64,000 nt of DNA from Variovorax dokdonensis (GTDB lineage: Bacteria; Pseudomonadota; Gammaproteobacteria; Burkholderiales; Burkholderiaceae_C). The notes under the pieces are model-generated. The model was not told where the DNA came from. It did not search any database and saw only the letters and a list, made by a program, of their open reading frames with translations. The stretch covers positions 124,001-188,000 of the forward strand of contig NZ_JASZYV010000004.1 of the NCBI RefSeq assembly GCF_030316895.1, in the 5' to 3' direction. The position numbers and the translations under genes were made by a program. Of this stretch, positions 1 to 8,138 are shown one piece after another. Positions within the stretch are counted from its first letter, which is position 1. Each line of letters starts with the position of its first letter.

Positions 1-25
1 TGGTGCGCGCCCTGGATGGCGAAGT

Positions 26-45
26 GCGTCGGACTGAGCCGACGC
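26..45. terminator. hairpin downstream of glcF
   Basis: A perfect 7-bp stem (GCGTCGG / CCGACGC) with a 6-nt loop lies 66 bp beyond the glcF stop. There is no clear T-run, so it may be a Rho-independent-like terminator for the minus-strand operon or only a chance hairpin. The rest of bases 1-110 holds no gene I can support. Confidence 0.35.
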
Positions 46-110
46 CTCTTGTGCGACCCGCACGCCACTCCAACAAGCTGCGCGCCGGGTCAGCGTATAG
101 CCCGGCGGCC

Positions 111-1352
111 CTACGCTGGATCAACCGGCTGCAAAGCCTCGTCGAGCAGTTCGACCCAGTGGCGTACGGGGGTCGCGCCGCTGCCGCTTTGCAGATGCGT
201 GATGCAGCCGATGTTGGCCGAGACGATTTGCGTGGGCTGCAACTGCTTGAGGTGGCCGATCTTGCGGTCGCGCAATTGGTGCGACAGGTCGGGCTGCAGC
301 ACCGAGTAGGTGCCGGCCGAGCCACAGCAAAGGTGCGATTCGTTGCGCGCCACCTGGATGTCGAAGCCAAGCGCTCGCATGGCTCGCTCCACATCGCCGC
401 GCAGCTTCTGGCCGTGCTGAAGGGTGCACGGCGGGTGATACGCAATGACGCCCTGCGGGGCCTGCACGCGCGCGGCAAGGGCCGGCACCAGGTCGGGCAG
501 CAGTTCGCTCAGGTCGCGCGTCATCTCGCTGACGCGGGCGGCCTTTTGCGCATAGGCCGCATCGTCCTTCAGGTGGTGGCCATATTCGCGCACCGTCACA
601 CCGCAGCCCGAGGCGTTCATGACGATCGCCTCGACCTCGCCGCCTTCGATCTTCGGCCACCAGGCATCGATGGTGGCGCGCATCTGCGCCAGGCCGCCGG
701 TCTGATCGTTCATGTGGAACTTGACCGCGCCGCAGCATCGGGCGTCTGGCGCCACCACCGTCTCGATGCCGGCCGCATCGAGCACGCGCGCGGTCGCGCT
801 GTTGATGTTCGGCGACATGGCCGGTTGCACGCAGCCGGCCAGCAGCAGCATCTTGCGTGCGTGGCTCCGACGAGGCCAGGTGCCCGCATCCTGCCTGGCC
901 GGCACCTTGGCCCGCAGCACCTCGGGCAGGAGTCCGCGCACGCGCTGGCCCACCGCCATGGCGGGGCCGAACAAGGGCGAGGTGAGCCCTTCCTTGAGCG
1001 CCCACCGCAACATCGACTGACCGGCGGGGCGCGGCACCTTGGCATCCACCACCTTGCGGCCGATATCGACCAGGTGCCCATACTGAACACCCGATGGGCA
1101 GGTGCTTTCGCAGTTGCGGCAGGTCAGGCAGCGGTCGAGGTGAAGCTGCGTCGCGCGCGTGGGCGCCTGCCCTTCGAGCACCTGCTTGATCAGATAGATG
1201 CGCCCGCGCGGCCCATCGAGTTCGTCACCAAGGATCTGGTAAGTGGGGCAGGTGGCGGTGCAAAAGCCGCAGTGCACGCACTTGCGCAGGATGGCTTCTG
1301 CCTCGGCGCCTTCTGGCGTACCGCGAAATTCCGGGGCGAGTTCGGTTTGCAT
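111..1352 (-). CDS. glcF: glycolate oxidase iron-sulfur subunit GlcF
   Basis: 413 aa. This is the electron-transfer subunit of the membrane-associated glycolate (or D-lactate) oxidase, which passes electrons from the FAD subunits to the quinone pool. Two ferredoxin-type clusters are visible near the N-terminus (CVHCGFCTATCP and CLTCRNCESTCP), followed by two cysteine-rich CCG modules (CCGAVKFH and CCGSAGTY) that bind the second cluster or contact the quinone. The open frame extends further upstream, but only into glcE; the ATG at 1352 gives the family-like start MQTELAPEF and leaves a 17-bp gap after glcE. It is the last gene of a minus-strand operon with an SMP-30-like gene and glcE. No glcD is seen here, so it must lie outside the window. 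Confidence 0.93.
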   Translation of the reverse strand: MQTELAPEFRGTPEGAEAEAILRKCVHCGFCTATCPTYQILGDELDGPRGRIYLIKQVLEGQAPTRATQLHLDRCLTCRNCESTCPSGVQYGHLVDIGRKVVDAKVPRPAGQSMLRWALKEGLTSPLFGPAMAVGQRVRGLLPEVLRAKVPARQDAGTWPRRSHARKMLLLAGCVQPAMSPNINSATARVLDAAGIETVVAPDARCCGAVKFHMNDQTGGLAQMRATIDAWWPKIEGGEVEAIVMNASGCGVTVREYGHHLKDDAAYAQKAARVSEMTRDLSELLPDLVPALAARVQAPQGVIAYHPPCTLQHGQKLRGDVERAMRALGFDIQVARNESHLCCGSAGTYSVLQPDLSHQLRDRKIGHLKQLQPTQIVSANIGCITHLQSGSGATPVRHWVELLDEALQPVDPA

Positions 1353-1369
1353 GAAGAAGCAGACTGGAT

Positions 1370-2518
1370 TCAGAGACCGCCGAGAAGCCGGCCCCGGTTG
1401 AAGATGCCTTGCGGGTCGAACGTCCGCTTGAGGGATTCGTGGATGCGGCGCACCGGCGCGCTCACCGCGTCCAGGTCCAAGGACGGCGAATCCTGGGCCG
1501 GCGCATCGGCGGACTGCGCAAAGCGTGTGGCGTTGCCGCCGACGGCGCGCGCCAGGCCTTGCAGGCGATGGCCCTGGCCCCGCTGCAACACGTACCAGCG
1601 CTGTGCGCCATGCCATTCGACCAATGGCGCCGCCGCATCGAAGGCCAGGGCGGGGGCTGTCTGCGGCACAGACGCCCGCCACAGCTCTTGCTCTTGCGAG
1701 AGGCGGAAGAATGGCAGCTGCATGTCACGCAGCGCGGTCCAGCTGGCTTGCGCCTGTTCGGCCTCGGCGCGTACGCCGCCCAGTTGGCGGCAAGCGGCAT
1801 CGACCGCCGCCACGGCGCCGCGAAGACGCAGCAGCAGCCAGCCCTGACCGTCCTGTTCACCCCAGCAACTGGCATTGAGCGGCAGCGGCAGACCGCCCCA
1901 TTGGTTGAGCCGGCGCAGTGCCTCGGTCTGGGTGCATGCAAAGGCGAGCGTGGCCTCGGCCGGCGCCACGGGCAGCACTTTGAGGCTGAGTTCGGTGATG
2001 ACCCCCAGCACCCCCATCGACCCCGCAAGCACACGCGAGACGTCGTAGCCGGCGACGTTCTTCATCACCTGGCCGCCAAACACCAGATGCTCGCCACGGC
2101 CATTGAGCATGGCGGCGCCCAGCACGTAGTCGCGCACCGAGCCGACACTGGCGCGGGACGGGCCCGACAGCCCGGCCGCCACCATGCCGCCGACCGTGCC
2201 CTGCAGGGCAGCCTCGTCGCTCACGGCGTCCAGGCGGGGGGGCTCGAAAGCGAGGCATTGGCCGTGCTGCGCGAGCAGCGCCTCGAGCTCGGCCAGCAAG
2301 GTGCCGGCGCGCACGGTGACGACGAGTTCGCTGGGCTCGTAGCTGATGACGCCGGCGAAGTTGCGCATGTCGAGCGGCGCGCCCTCGATGGGGCCGCCCA
2401 GCGCATCCTTGGTGGCGCCGCCGCGGATGGCGATCGGCGCCTTGGCCGCAGCGGCGGCCTGAATCTGATCGATGTAAGGCGCGAGCTCGTGGGGCGCTGC
2501 ACCAGAAACTGTAGGCAT
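1370..2518 (-). CDS. glcE: glycolate oxidase FAD-binding subunit GlcE
   Basis: 382 aa. FAD-binding subunit of glycolate oxidase, of the VAO/PCMH fold. The N-terminal half has the flavin-binding pattern (IAIRGGATKD, then VTVRAGTLLAELEALL and GTVGGMVAAGLSGP), and the C-terminus ends in the typical FDPQGIFNRGRL. The ATG at 2518 (MPTVSGAAPHE) fits the family start, and there are 19 bp between the upstream SMP-30 stop and this start. It is likely translated from the same message as glcF, with which it forms the GlcDEF complex; glcD is not in the window. Confidence 0.92.
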   Translation of the reverse strand: MPTVSGAAPHELAPYIDQIQAAAAAKAPIAIRGGATKDALGGPIEGAPLDMRNFAGVISYEPSELVVTVRAGTLLAELEALLAQHGQCLAFEPPRLDAVSDEAALQGTVGGMVAAGLSGPSRASVGSVRDYVLGAAMLNGRGEHLVFGGQVMKNVAGYDVSRVLAGSMGVLGVITELSLKVLPVAPAEATLAFACTQTEALRRLNQWGGLPLPLNASCWGEQDGQGWLLLRLRGAVAAVDAACRQLGGVRAEAEQAQASWTALRDMQLPFFRLSQEQELWRASVPQTAPALAFDAAAPLVEWHGAQRWYVLQRGQGHRLQGLARAVGGNATRFAQSADAPAQDSPSLDLDAVSAPVRRIHESLKRTFDPQGIFNRGRLLGGL

Positions 2519-2537
2519 AGCCGGCGATGGTAGCCGC

Positions 2538-3488
2538 TCAGTCCTCGAAGAAGTCGACCGGCCGCCCCTGGGTTTGCGAGCGCATGAAGAGCACTTTGCC
2601 CGATGCGGGCAGCCGCCCGAGCTCGTCGGTGCTGCGGCCATGGCGGCCCGTGGTGACGAACAAGGTACGCAGGTCGTCGCCGCCAAAGCAAGGCATGGTC
2701 GGGCATTGGGCCGGCACGGGAATGGCGGCAACCTGATTGCCTGCGGCGTCGATGCACACCAGCTGCGCGCCTTCGTACATGGCCGCCCAGTAGCGGCCCT
2801 GGGCATCGAGCGTGGCACCGTCGGGCCGGCCGCCGTAGCTGGGCGCGCCGGCCGCTCCGGGCGTCCAGCCTGCGGGCTTGGGCGCGAATCGCTGGAACTC
2901 GCGTTCGTTCGACATGCGATTGGCCTGTGCGTCCCAGTCCCAAACGCGCACGGCGTGCGACGGCGTGTCGGCCCAATAGATTCGGTTTGCCTCGGGCGCA
3001 AAGGCCAGGCCGTTGGCGGTGGTCACCTCGCCCTGCATTCGCACCAGTGAAGCGGCCGCGCCGGCGGCATGCCCGGGCCGCGCATCCAGGCAATGGAGCG
3101 CGGCCGTCGGGCCGTCCTTGGCCTCGTTGATGGAGCCGGCCCAGAAGCGGCCCAGCGGATCGCACTTGCCGTCGTTGAAGCGCAGCGTGCGCACGTCATG
3201 ATCGGCCCGCGCCATGCAGCGCAGCTCGCCGCCCCATTCGGCAGCGCGATAGATGCTGTCGCGCAGCGCAACGACAAGCCCCCCGCGACGCGCCGGCGCG
3301 ATGCAACCGGGCTCGCTGGGCATGGTCCAGCGCTGCACCTCGGTGTTCTCGTCGATCGGGCCGCGCGTTCGCAGCAGTGCGCGGCCGGGGATGTCGACCC
3401 AGTAGAGCGAGCGCTCCTGCGGATGCCAGAAGGGCGATTCGCCGAGCTCACAACAAGAAGACGCGATGGATTGCCACATGGGCCGCAT
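2538..3488 (-). CDS. SMP-30/gluconolactonase family protein
   Basis: 316 aa. Six-bladed beta-propeller of the SMP-30/gluconolactonase/LRE family, a metal-dependent hydrolase of sugar lactones. Expected metal-site residues are visible: Glu in LGESPFW, Asn/Asp in RFNDGKCDPLGRFW, Asn in TTANGLAF and Asp in PDGATLDAQGRYW. The start at 3488 (MRPMWQSIAS) is preferred over an upstream codon at 3521, because the upstream codon lies inside the amtB terminator. It is the first gene of the unit with glcE and glcF, which suggests a link to hydroxy-acid or sugar-acid oxidation. The substrate cannot be told from sequence. Confidence 0.8.
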   Translation of the reverse strand: MRPMWQSIASSCCELGESPFWHPQERSLYWVDIPGRALLRTRGPIDENTEVQRWTMPSEPGCIAPARRGGLVVALRDSIYRAAEWGGELRCMARADHDVRTLRFNDGKCDPLGRFWAGSINEAKDGPTAALHCLDARPGHAAGAAASLVRMQGEVTTANGLAFAPEANRIYWADTPSHAVRVWDWDAQANRMSNEREFQRFAPKPAGWTPGAAGAPSYGGRPDGATLDAQGRYWAAMYEGAQLVCIDAAGNQVAAIPVPAQCPTMPCFGGDDLRTLFVTTGRHGRSTDELGRLPASGKVLFMRSQTQGRPVDFFED

Positions 3489-3519
3489 TGTCAGCCCAGC
3501 GGCGCCCGTGGCGTCAGGC

Positions 3520-3555
3520 AAAAAAATGCCCGCCGGAGCCGAAGCTCGGGCGGGC
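3520..3555 (-). terminator. Rho-independent terminator of glnK-amtB
   Basis: On the minus strand a 12-bp GC-rich stem (GCCCGCCCGAGC paired with GCTCCGGCGGGC, one mismatch) is closed by a TTCG tetraloop and followed directly by seven T residues. It begins about 45 bases past the amtB stop, a textbook intrinsic terminator. Confidence 0.9.
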
Positions 3556-3599
3556 GAACATCCAAGGGAGAACTTGCTAGATGAAAACCTTGTGGCGGA

Positions 3600-4976
3600 T
3601 CAGCGGCTGTATGCCGTCTCGCCGTGCGAGGTGATGTCGAGGCCTTCGCGCTCTTCTTCTTCGCTCACACGCAGACCGATGGTCAGGTCGGCGATCTTGT
3701 AGGCGATGAAGGCAACCACGCCAGACCAGACGATGGTCACCAGTACGCTCTTGACCTGGATCCAGACCTGAGCGCCCATCGAGAAGGTGTCGGGGGTCAG
3801 ACCGCCGGTACCGCCCAGGCTCTGGGCAGCGAACACGCCGGTCAGGATGGCACCCAGGATGCCGCCCACGCCGTGCACGCCGAACACGTCGAACGCGTCG
3901 TCGGCACCCAGCATGCGCTTGAGGCCACCCACACCCCACAGGCAGACGAAGCCAGCCAGCAGGCCCAGGACGATCGAACCCATCGGGCCGACGAAGCCGG
4001 CAGCAGGCGTCACGGCAACCAGGCCGGCAACGGCACCGGAAGCAGCGCCCAGCATCGAGGCCTTGCCCTTGTGCATCGCTTCACCCACGCTCCAGGCCAG
4101 GGTGGCGGCAGCGGTAGCCAGCACGGTGTTCACGAAAGCCAGACCTGCGTTGGCGTTGGCGGCACCTGCGGAGCCGGCGTTGAAGCCGAACCAGCCCACC
4201 CACAGCAGCGAGGCACCGACCATCGTCAGCGTCAGCGAGTGCGGCGTGAAGGCTTCCTTGCCGAAGCCGATGCGCTTGCCGATCACATAGGCACCCACCA
4301 GGCCGGCCACACCGGCGTTGATGTGCACCACGGTACCGCCAGCGAAGTCGAGCGCGCCGTCAGCAGCCAGCAGGCCACCGCCCCAGACCATGTGCGCGAT
4401 CGGCACGTAGCTGAAGGTGAACCACAGCAGCGAGAACAGCAGCACGGCCGAGAACTTGGCGCGCTCTGCGAAGGCGCCGACGATCAGCGCCACGGTGATG
4501 GCCGCGAAGGTGCCCTGGAAGGCCAGGAAGACGTATTCGGGAATGGTCGCCAGCGCCCCGAAGGTCTCTTGCGAAACGCCCTTCAGGAAGATCTTGTCGA
4601 GCCCGCCGAAGAACTTGCCCTCGCCCGAGAACGCCAGGCTGTAGCCGTATAGCGCCCAGAGGATGGAGATCAGCGAGAAGATGACGAACACCTGCATGAG
4701 CACCGACAGCATGTTCTTCGAACGGCCCAGGCCGCCGTAGAACAGGGCCAGGCCCGGGATGGTCATCAGGATGACCAGCATGGTGGAGGTGAGCATCCAG
4801 GCGGTGTCGCCGGAATCGACCTTGGGTGCGGGCGCAGCGGCGGCCGGTGCCTCGGCGGCAGGGGCTGCAGCGGCGGGCGCCTCGGCGGCGGCCGGGGCTG
4901 GCGTCTGTGCGTAACCGGAAACCCCGGTCATCAGTGCGCTCAAGCCGAGCGCGAGGGAGATGAGCAGTTTCTTCAT
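3600..4976 (-). CDS. amtB: ammonium transporter AmtB
   Basis: 458 aa. Inner-membrane ammonium channel of the Amt/MEP/Rh family. The N-terminus is a cleavable-type signal (MKKLLISLALGLSALMTG) followed by an Ala/Pro-rich linker of about 35 residues before the first core helix (DTAWMLTSTMLV). The core carries family landmarks such as LALFYGGLGRSKN, YVPIAHMVWGGG, GGTVVHINAG, GWFGFNAGSA and DVFGVHGVGGILG, the last two containing pore-lining residues and His. The start at 4976 was chosen because it begins the signal peptide; the open frame upstream runs into glnK. It is co-transcribed with glnK, whose product binds and blocks the channel when nitrogen is plentiful. Confidence 0.95.
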   Translation of the reverse strand: MKKLLISLALGLSALMTGVSGYAQTPAPAAAEAPAAAAPAAEAPAAAAPAPKVDSGDTAWMLTSTMLVILMTIPGLALFYGGLGRSKNMLSVLMQVFVIFSLISILWALYGYSLAFSGEGKFFGGLDKIFLKGVSQETFGALATIPEYVFLAFQGTFAAITVALIVGAFAERAKFSAVLLFSLLWFTFSYVPIAHMVWGGGLLAADGALDFAGGTVVHINAGVAGLVGAYVIGKRIGFGKEAFTPHSLTLTMVGASLLWVGWFGFNAGSAGAANANAGLAFVNTVLATAAATLAWSVGEAMHKGKASMLGAASGAVAGLVAVTPAAGFVGPMGSIVLGLLAGFVCLWGVGGLKRMLGADDAFDVFGVHGVGGILGAILTGVFAAQSLGGTGGLTPDTFSMGAQVWIQVKSVLVTIVWSGVVAFIAYKIADLTIGLRVSEEEEREGLDITSHGETAYSR

Positions 4977-5016
4977 TTGAAAGTTCTTTCGTACCTGCAG
5001 TGTGTGTGCGGCCGGA

Positions 5017-5355
5017 TCAGAGCGCCTCGGGTCCGGTCTCGCCGGTGCGAATACGCACAACCTGTTCCAGGTCGTACACAAACACCTTGCCGTCGCCGAT
5101 CTTGCCGGTGCGCGCCGAGGTCTCGACGGCCTCGATGACGCGCTCGACCAGGTCTTCCGACACGGCAGCTTCGATCTTCACCTTGGGCAGGAAGTCGACG
5201 ACATACTCGGCGCCGCGATAGAGCTCGGTGTGGCCCTTCTGGCGCCCGAAGCCCTTGACCTCGGTGACGGTGATGCCCTGCACGCCGATGGCCGAGAGCG
5301 CCTCGCGCACTTCGTCGAGCTTGAAGGGTTTGATGATGGCTGCGACCAGCTTCAT
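5017..5355 (-). CDS. glnK: nitrogen regulatory protein P-II (GlnK)
   Basis: 112 aa, the usual P-II length. It senses 2-oxoglutarate and ATP/ADP and controls AmtB and nitrogen regulation. The start MKLVAAIIKPFKLDEVREAL, the T-loop with the uridylylation tyrosine (TELYRGAEY) and the C-terminal signature (TGKIGDGKVFV) are all intact. It lies 40 bp upstream of amtB on the same strand, the classic glnK-amtB pair, with a good ribosome-binding site (AAGGAGATATCC) before its ATG. Confidence 0.96.
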   Translation of the reverse strand: MKLVAAIIKPFKLDEVREALSAIGVQGITVTEVKGFGRQKGHTELYRGAEYVVDFLPKVKIEAAVSEDLVERVIEAVETSARTGKIGDGKVFVYDLEQVVRIRTGETGPEAL

Positions 5356-5418
5356 GGATATCTCCTTGGGATAGTCATCCGGCAGCGGCCGGTTCAGGGC
5401 CGCCGCACGTTTTCAAGA

Positions 5419-6246
5419 TCAGAACGTCTTGGTCAAAGCCACGACGAAGCGGGCCTTGTTGGGGTTGAGCGTTTCGCCGTTGTCGCCGGTGACTTCGTAC
5501 GAGCTGCCTTCGGTGGCGCCTTGCACCATGCCCGCGAGCGACAGGCCCGCGCCGAAGTCATACGAAGCGCCGACGCTGTAGTCCCAGTAGCTCTTGTAGC
5601 CCAGGCTGCGGATGTCCGAGGACATGTGCGTGTAGCCGCCGGCGACCTTGAGCGTCAGCTTGGGAACGATTTCCTTGGTGTAGGCCAGGTTGAAGTAGCC
5701 CGTGTTGGTGCCCTTCAGGCCAGAGCCGCCGCTGTTGCCGGCGTAGTTGAAGTAGTCGTCCGAAACGGTGTGCGAGTACTTGAAGGTGAAGGTGCCGACC
5801 GCTTCGCTGGTGTAGCCCATCGCGCCATAGAGCTCGACCGTGTTGCCCGCGGTGTTGCCGGCGTAGAGGTAGCCCAGCACGCCGACGTCGAAGTCCAGCA
5901 CGCCAGCCTTGAACTTGTAGCCGCCGTACAGGTCGCTCTCGATGCTGTTGCCGTCGAGCCAGTTGACGCTGGAGTTCCAGTTGCCGAAGTAGAAGCCGCT
6001 CTCGTGGGCGTAGTCGAAGCCGCCCTGGATCGCGGGCTTGAAGGCGCTGGTCTTGAAGTTGGAACCGCCATCCTTGAGGATGTCCTGGTCCTGGCCGCGG
6101 TACTTGTACAGGCTGGTGAGCGTGACATTGGCCGTGAGCGGCGAGACCTCGGGCGCCGCTGCAGTCTGAGCCGCCGCGAATTGCGGCGCAAAGAAGGCGG
6201 CAGCGGCGATGGAGACGCCAGCCAGAACGGGTTTACGGTGCATCAT
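5419..6246 (-). CDS. TorF-family putative outer-membrane porin
   Basis: 275 aa. Predicted outer-membrane beta-barrel of the conserved family often called TIGR02001/TorF-type porin. It has a signal peptide (to about residue 27, AAAFFAPQFAAAQ), then alternating aromatic beta-strand patterns (LTSLYKYRGQDQD, YFNLAYTKEI, YWDYSVGASYDFG) and a terminal Phe (VVALTKTF) expected for barrel assembly. The ATG at 6246 has AGGAG eight bases upstream; longer starts would remove the signal. A sigma-54 promoter lies just ahead and glnK-amtB follow within 65 bp, so it is probably nitrogen-regulated and may help nitrogen compounds cross the outer membrane (inference). Confidence 0.85.
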   Translation of the reverse strand: MMHRKPVLAGVSIAAAAFFAPQFAAAQTAAAPEVSPLTANVTLTSLYKYRGQDQDILKDGGSNFKTSAFKPAIQGGFDYAHESGFYFGNWNSSVNWLDGNSIESDLYGGYKFKAGVLDFDVGVLGYLYAGNTAGNTVELYGAMGYTSEAVGTFTFKYSHTVSDDYFNYAGNSGGSGLKGTNTGYFNLAYTKEIVPKLTLKVAGGYTHMSSDIRSLGYKSYWDYSVGASYDFGAGLSLAGMVQGATEGSSYEVTGDNGETLNPNKARFVVALTKTF

Positions 6247-6289
6247 TCGAGGGACTCCTGCTTTGTTGAATGTGGTTGCGCATCGATAA

Positions 6290-6305
6290 AGCAGGGAGCG
6301 TGCCA
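6290..6305 (-). promoter_or_regulatory. sigma-54 (RpoN) promoter for porin-glnK-amtB
   Basis: The minus strand reads TGGCACGCTCCCTGCT, matching the -24/-12 consensus TGGCACGN4TTGCW with exact GG-N10-GC spacing. The start of transcription would fall near 6279, giving a leader of about 33 nt before the porin ATG. Two TGCACC-like half sites at 6381-6386 and 6396-6401 could be part of NtrC sites, but they are imperfect. Confidence 0.82.
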
Positions 6306-6421
6306 AAGTGTGTCAAGGTCTGTCACATTCGGACGAGGTTGGACTCAAATCAATACAAGACGACGCGCGAGCAGATGCGTCGCACCAGAAGTGGATGCAC
6401 CATTCTGGGGAAAGGGGAGGA

Positions 6422-7993
6422 ATGAGCTTGTCTTTGGTGCAGAGCCGCGCCTTGTTGGGTCTCGAGGCGGCGCAGGTGACCGTGGAGGTGCATCTGGCGA
6501 ACGGCCTGCCGAGTTTTACCCTGGTCGGCCTGGCCGATGTGGAAGTGAAGGAGGCGCGCGAGCGCGTTCGCTGCGCCATCCAGAACGCGGGGCTCGAATT
6601 CCCCAGCAATAAGCGCATCACGGTGAACCTGGCACCCGCCGATCTGCCCAAGGGTTCGGGCCGCTTCGACCTGCCGATCGCGATGGGGATCCTGGCGGCG
6701 AGCGGACAAGTCGATGCGGCGCGCCTGGTGGGGTGGGAGTTCGGAGGTGAGTTGTCACTCTCCGGCGATCTGCGGCCGGTGCGTGGCGCCCTGGCCATGG
6801 CATTGGCCCGGCCGTCCAATGGGCCTGCGGCGAGCCTGGCGCGACTGGTGCTGCCGATCGACAGCGCCCGCGAGGCGGCGCTGGTGCCGGGCGTGCCGGT
6901 CTACGGGGCGCGGCATCTGCTCGACGTGGTTGCACAGTTCCTTCCCGAAGGGCATCCGCCGCCGGAGGGCCTGCAAGCTTCGCTGCCGGCTGGCGAGGGT
7001 TGGCTGCGCGCCGAATCCGCCCCGCCCCCGCAAGATCAGGCAACGCAACACGCCGACCTTTGCGACGTCAAAGGCCATGCCGCGGCCCGCCGGGCCTTGG
7101 AGATTGCCGCGGCCGGCGGACACAGCGTGTTGATGGTCGGGCCACCGGGCTCGGGCAAGTCGATGCTTGCACAGCGCTTCGCGGGCCTGCTGCCGCCGAT
7201 GACAGTCGACGAGGCGCTACAAAGCGCGGCCGTCGCCAGCCTGGCCGGCTGCTTCAAGCCCGAGCGCTGGATGCAGCGCCCCACCCGAGCGCCGCATCAC
7301 AGCGCCAGCGCGGTGGCGCTGGTGGGCGGCGGCTCGCCCCCAGCGCCGGGCGAAATCTCGCTCGCGCACCACGGGGTGCTGTTTCTCGACGAGTTTCCGG
7401 AGTTTGGTCGCGCCGCCCTGGAGGCCTTGCGCGAACCGCTGGAGACCGGACACATCACCATTGCACGTGCAGCGCGTCGATCGGAGTTCCCTGCGCGCTT
7501 CCAATTGATCGCCGCGATGAACCCCTGCCCTTGCGGCTACCTGGGATCGCCGCGCGGCATCTGCCGCTGTACGCCGGACCAGGTGGCCCGCTACCAAGGC
7601 AAGCTGAGCGGCCCGCTGCTGGACCGGATCGACCTGCATGTCGAAGTACCCGCCATCGCGCCGCAGGAGTTGATCGATGCGCCGCCGGGCGAGGCGAGCG
7701 CTCGGGTCAGGGAGCGCGTGATTGCAGCGCGCGACATGGCCCTGGCGCGACAGGACCATGCCAACGCCGCGCTGCAAGGCAATGCGATCGACCAGCACGC
7801 GGCGCTGGATGCGAACGCGCGGCGCTTGCTGCAAAAGGCGGCGACGCAGTTCGGCTGGTCGTCACGCGCGACGCACCGCGCGCTGAAGGTGGCGCGCACG
7901 ATCGCGGACCTGGCGGGCAGTGAGCCGGTGCTGGCGGCGCATGTGGCAGAGGCGATGCAGTATCGGAGGGTGGCGGGGGAGAGGGTGGGGTGA
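6422..7993 (+). CDS. comM: YifB/ComM-family Mg-chelatase-like AAA+ ATPase
   Basis: 523 aa. ComM is a hexameric helicase promoting branch migration during natural transformation; the older name is Mg chelatase-like protein YifB. It has an N-terminal ChlI/Lon-like domain (SLSLVQSRALLGLEAAQVTVEV), a Walker A motif (GPPGSGKSML) near residue 240, a Walker B motif (VLFLDEFPEF), a zinc-finger-like stretch (NPCPCGYLG, CRCTPDQ) and the C-terminal Mg_chelatase_C domain. The ATG at 6422 follows a strong GGGGAGG site. It is transcribed away from the porin operon and stands alone. Confidence 0.93.
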   Translation: MSLSLVQSRALLGLEAAQVTVEVHLANGLPSFTLVGLADVEVKEARERVRCAIQNAGLEFPSNKRITVNLAPADLPKGSGRFDLPIAMGILAASGQVDAARLVGWEFGGELSLSGDLRPVRGALAMALARPSNGPAASLARLVLPIDSAREAALVPGVPVYGARHLLDVVAQFLPEGHPPPEGLQASLPAGEGWLRAESAPPPQDQATQHADLCDVKGHAAARRALEIAAAGGHSVLMVGPPGSGKSMLAQRFAGLLPPMTVDEALQSAAVASLAGCFKPERWMQRPTRAPHHSASAVALVGGGSPPAPGEISLAHHGVLFLDEFPEFGRAALEALREPLETGHITIARAARRSEFPARFQLIAAMNPCPCGYLGSPRGICRCTPDQVARYQGKLSGPLLDRIDLHVEVPAIAPQELIDAPPGEASARVRERVIAARDMALARQDHANAALQGNAIDQHAALDANARRLLQKAATQFGWSSRATHRALKVARTIADLAGSEPVLAAHVAEAMQYRRVAGERVG

Positions 7994-8046
7994 GTTCGCC
8001 CAGAAGACGCGTTGCATGCCCGCGCCTTCGGTGGGCAGGCCCAACT

Positions 8047-8098
8047 GCTGAGCCACTGGCGATAGTTCGCAAAGCGCGGGTCGGTTTCGATGAGGTGG
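8047..8098 (-). repeat. 52-bp orphan fragment of a cdiA/FHA gene
   Basis: This segment matches 14821-14872 inside cdiA at 51 of 52 bases. In the minus-strand frame it still encodes the hemagglutinin motif HLIETDPRFANYRQWLSS, but the flanking sequence on both sides is unrelated to cdiA. It lies between comM and a broken lipoprotein gene and is best read as a recombination scar or remnant of an orphan cdiA module. Confidence 0.8.
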
Positions 8099-8138
8099 CT
8101 GGCGTCAAGTTCGGCTCGACACTGCTGACCTCATCGGA

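Noticed and set aside
3..1847. A long plus-strand open frame opposite glcF/glcE
   Set aside because: High GC leaves long open frames on the opposite strand. The translation is Arg/Ala/His-rich with no recognisable domain, while the minus strand carries clear glycolate oxidase motifs.
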